From an uncultured Roseburia sp. (GTDB lineage Bacteria > Bacillota > Clostridia > Lachnospirales > Lachnospiraceae): a DNA stretch of 8,046 nt. This document shows positions 6,872 through 8,046 of the stretch, in pieces. The DNA is taken from NCBI GenBank assembly GCA_910584215.1, contig CAJTYI010000109.1, positions 1-8,046 on the forward strand, given 5' to 3'. The notes under the pieces were generated by a model that was not told the origin of the DNA, did no database searches, and worked only from the letters and a program-made list of their open reading frames with translations. Position 1 is the stretch's first letter. Each line of letters opens with the position of its first letter. The translations under genes and the position numbers were made by a program.

Positions 6872-6900
6872 ATTTTATTAAATTTTTTATATAATTTCAA
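6872..6900 (-). promoter_or_regulatory. Sigma-A-like promoter of the CmpB-family gene
   Basis: On the minus strand, TTGAAA (6895-6900), a 17-bp spacer and TAAAAT (6872-6877). Each box matches five of six consensus positions. Transcription would start near 6865 and give a leader of about 35 bases with a GGAG site at 6838-6841. Confidence 0.7.
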
Positions 6901-6908
6901 CTATTTGA

Positions 6909-6937
6909 TTGTAAAATTGTACAATATATAGTATAAT
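6909..6937 (+). promoter_or_regulatory. Sigma-A-like promoter of the PocR-sensor gene
   Basis: TTGTAA (6909-6914), a 17-bp spacer and a perfect TATAAT (6932-6937), with very AT-rich DNA upstream. Transcription would start near 6944, leaving a leader of about 107 bases. The -35 box is separated by 8 bp from the -35 box of the oppositely directed promoter. Confidence 0.72.
6916..6925. promoter_or_regulatory. Perfect 10-bp palindrome in the promoter spacer (candidate operator)
   Basis: ATTGTACAAT is fully self-complementary and sits between the -35 and -10 boxes of the plus-strand promoter, 16 bp from the -35 box of the divergent one. A protein bound here would block the plus-strand promoter and could affect both. 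No regulator gene is seen beside it, so the operator role is inferred from position alone. Confidence 0.4.
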
Positions 6938-6946
6938 GTTGCTAAA

Positions 6947-7015
6947 ACGAACAGGAAACTATTCGTCGTCAATGGAAAGAAACCAATTTTCAGAACTTGT
7001 AGACAAGCTGTTCTG
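6947..7015 (+). promoter_or_regulatory. Structured 5' leader with two hairpins
   Basis: The first hairpin is ACGAACAG (6947-6954), a GAAA loop of the GNRA type and CTATTCGT (6959-6966), with one mismatch. The second is CAGAA-CTTG (6991-6999), a TAGA loop (7000-7003) and CAAG-CTG-TTCTG (7004-7015), with a three-base bulge. Both lie in the predicted untranslated leader of the PocR-sensor gene, ahead of its GGAGG site at 7040-7044. They do not match any riboswitch class I recognise. Confidence 0.4.
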
Positions 7016-7050
7016 AGAGATAAAGTTTCGATAAAGGATGGAGGAGAACG

Positions 7051-7845
7051 ATGGAACTTAAAGATTTTATGGATTTATCCAAACTTCAGGAAATTCAGGA
7101 CAGTTTTTCTAACTCTACCGGATTGGCAGCAATCGCTGTCGGCAAGAACGGTGAATACATAACGGAAGGCAGCAATTTCACCGATTTTTGTATGAAATAT
7201 ACTCGCGGCTCTGCCGAAGGCAACAAACGCTGTATAAAATGTGATAACGATTGTACGGGTACATATACCTGTCATGCGGGTTTGATGGATTTCTCTGTCG
7301 ATATCACGATAAATGGTGAAAAGATGGGCAGCATGATCGGCGGACAGATTTTACCGAATCCTCCAGACGAAGAACAGTTCCGCGCAACAGCAGAAGAGCT
7401 CGGCATTGATCCTGATTCCTATATTGAAGCGCTCCGCAAAGTTCCAGTCAGCACAGAGGATAAGATTCGCGCTTCGGCTGACCTTCTCGGTATTATTGTC
7501 AATCAGCTCGTCAATCTCGAATATTTTAAATTCAGCAACGCAGACCGTTTAGAGCAGCTTCAAAAAGAAGTTGACGATTGCAGTAACCTGATTCAGATGA
7601 TCAACAATAACACCAGCCACTTAAAGGCAATTGCCACCAAGCAGAAGATTCTCTCGTTAAATGCGAGTATTGAGGCTGCAAGAAGCGGTGAGGCAGGCGT
7701 AGGATTTGCTGTTGTGGCTAAGAGTATGCAGGATCTTTCTTCTCAGTCCTCTGTGATCTACAACGACATTGAAAAGTCTGTTGCAGACATTACACGCACA
7801 ATCTCCAATCTTTCTTCGCTGTTTGACGATCAAAGAGAAAATTAA
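7051..7845 (+). CDS. Soluble PocR-domain sensor fused to a short chemoreceptor-type signalling tip
   Basis: 264 residues, with no signal peptide and no membrane segment. Residues about 6-160 are a PocR-type ligand-binding domain, recognised by the cysteine set C47, C61, C64, C68 and C74 (FC, KRCIKCDNDC, TCHAGL) and by the following FSVDI and GGQI strands. PocR domains are known as small-molecule or metal-linked sensors; the name comes from the propanediol regulator. Residues about 160-260 are helical and contain the hairpin tip of methyl-accepting chemotaxis proteins, with NASIEAARSGEAGVGFAVVA at about 204-223 followed by a serine-rich segment. The domain is much shorter than a full receptor: no HAMP domain and little room for the methylation helices. 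It may bind CheA/CheW arrays, or act as a dimeric sensor outside chemotaxis. GGAGG lies 6 bases before the ATG. Transcription is divergent from the CmpB-family gene. The ligand is unknown. Confidence 0.88.
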   Translation: MELKDFMDLSKLQEIQDSFSNSTGLAAIAVGKNGEYITEGSNFTDFCMKYTRGSAEGNKRCIKCDNDCTGTYTCHAGLMDFSVDITINGEKMGSMIGGQILPNPPDEEQFRATAEELGIDPDSYIEALRKVPVSTEDKIRASADLLGIIVNQLVNLEYFKFSNADRLEQLQKEVDDCSNLIQMINNNTSHLKAIATKQKILSLNASIEAARSGEAGVGFAVVAKSMQDLSSQSSVIYNDIEKSVADITRTISNLSSLFDDQREN

Positions 7846-7858
7846 TAACAATTGAGTA

Positions 7859-7937
7859 GAGAAGATTTATCTTCTCCTCACTCGCACGCCGGACGCGGGT
7901 AGCTTTAGTTATACTTTTCCTTTCCGTGTCCGTGTGC
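7859..7937 (+). other. Structured 3' region between the PocR-sensor gene and its terminator
   Basis: Two secondary structures precede the terminator. The first is GAGAAGA (7859-7865), a TTTA loop and TCTTCTC (7870-7876). The second pairs GCACGC-(C)-GGACGCGG (7884-7898) with CCGTGTCCGTGTGC (7924-7937), 14 pairs with one bulged C. Two of the pairs are G-T, which would be G-U in RNA, suggesting that the structure matters as RNA. With the terminator this makes an approximately 120-base structured unit, which could be a 3' untranslated region or a small RNA. I do not recognise a known RNA family. Confidence 0.4.
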
Positions 7938-7981
7938 ATAAAAATCGGACAGTTCATGATATGAACTGTCCTTTTTTATGC
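7936..7981. terminator. Strong bidirectional intrinsic terminator
   Basis: A perfect 11-bp stem, GGACAGTTCAT (7947-7957) and ATGAACTGTCC (7961-7971), has a GAT loop and is followed by six T on the plus strand. On the minus strand the stem is followed by GATTTTTATGC. Flanking GCATAAAAA (7936-7944) and TTTTTATGC (7973-7981) are also complementary, as expected for a terminator working both ways. It ends the PocR-sensor transcript and probably a minus-strand transcript entering from beyond the right edge. Confidence 0.92.
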
Positions 7982-8030
7982 GCAGGGGTGCGAAGTGAAA
8001 ATAGCTGCTGTTGCAGCACGCACCCCGCGC
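7980..8030. repeat. GC-rich inverted repeat with inner hairpin at the right edge
   Basis: GCGC-(A)-GGGGTGCG (7980-7992) pairs with CGCACCCC-GCGC (8019-8030): 12 pairs with one bulged A. Inside is a second hairpin, GCTGC-TGTT-GCAGC (8004-8017), with a one-sided 11-base bulge rich in A and G. It is far richer in GC than the surrounding DNA and begins where the terminator ends. The window stops 16 bases later, so its wider context is not visible. It could be a dispersed repeat or an RNA element. Confidence 0.6.
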
Positions 8031-8046
8031 AACGAGTAGGGAAGAA

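Noticed and set aside
7016..7022. TPP riboswitch, suggested by CTGAGA near 7013-7018 and GGGGTGC near 7985.
   Set aside because: The two motifs are about 1 kb apart, in the wrong order, and the remaining conserved parts are missing.

Overview
This looks like an ordinary chromosomal window from a low-to-mid GC Firmicute, most likely a gut-type Lachnospiraceae or related Clostridia. The evidence is the mixture of families (DUF885 lipoprotein, CmpB-type membrane protein, class I fumarase alpha subunit, bacterial tocopherol-cyclase-like protein, PocR-sensor protein), strong GGAGG-type ribosome binding sites and AT-rich intergenic DNA. The genus assignment is inference. I see no transposase, integrase, CRISPR array, rRNA or tRNA.

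Layout. Positions 1-241 hold no convincing gene but contain a long imperfect hairpin (128-190). On the minus strand lie a small cupin protein (242-715) and a tocopherol-cyclase-like protein (897-1742). A roughly 300 bp divergent region separates the cyclase gene from a plus-strand DUF885 zinc-peptidase-like lipoprotein (2045-3829). That gene converges, 22 bp tail to tail, on a minus-strand run of three genes. In transcription order these are a CmpB-family membrane protein with a repetitive C-terminal helix (6830-5745), the fumarate hydratase alpha subunit (5636-4791) and the 16S rRNA methyltransferase RsmI (4703-3852). On the other side of the 6831-7050 intergenic region, a soluble PocR-domain/short chemoreceptor-tip protein is read on the plus strand (7051-7845). 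It is followed by structured 3' DNA and a strong bidirectional terminator (7936-7981). The last 65 bases carry a separate GC-rich hairpin.

How the genes relate. RsmI and fumarase are housekeeping functions. The fumarase beta subunit, usually next to alpha, is not in this window. The CmpB-family gene and the PocR-sensor gene are fired from back-to-back sigma-A-like promoters whose -35 boxes are 8 bp apart. A perfect 10-bp palindrome sits in the spacer of the plus-strand promoter, which makes shared control of a membrane protein and a soluble sensor plausible but unproven.

The parts least explained by standard annotation are: the 22-residue (66-bp) tandem repeat fused to the CmpB domain; the PocR sensor fused to a stripped-down chemoreceptor tip with no methylation helices; the structured leader and 3' region around that gene; the hairpin at 128-190; and the short ORF overlapping the start of the cyclase gene. 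Nothing here clearly amounts to a complete undescribed system.
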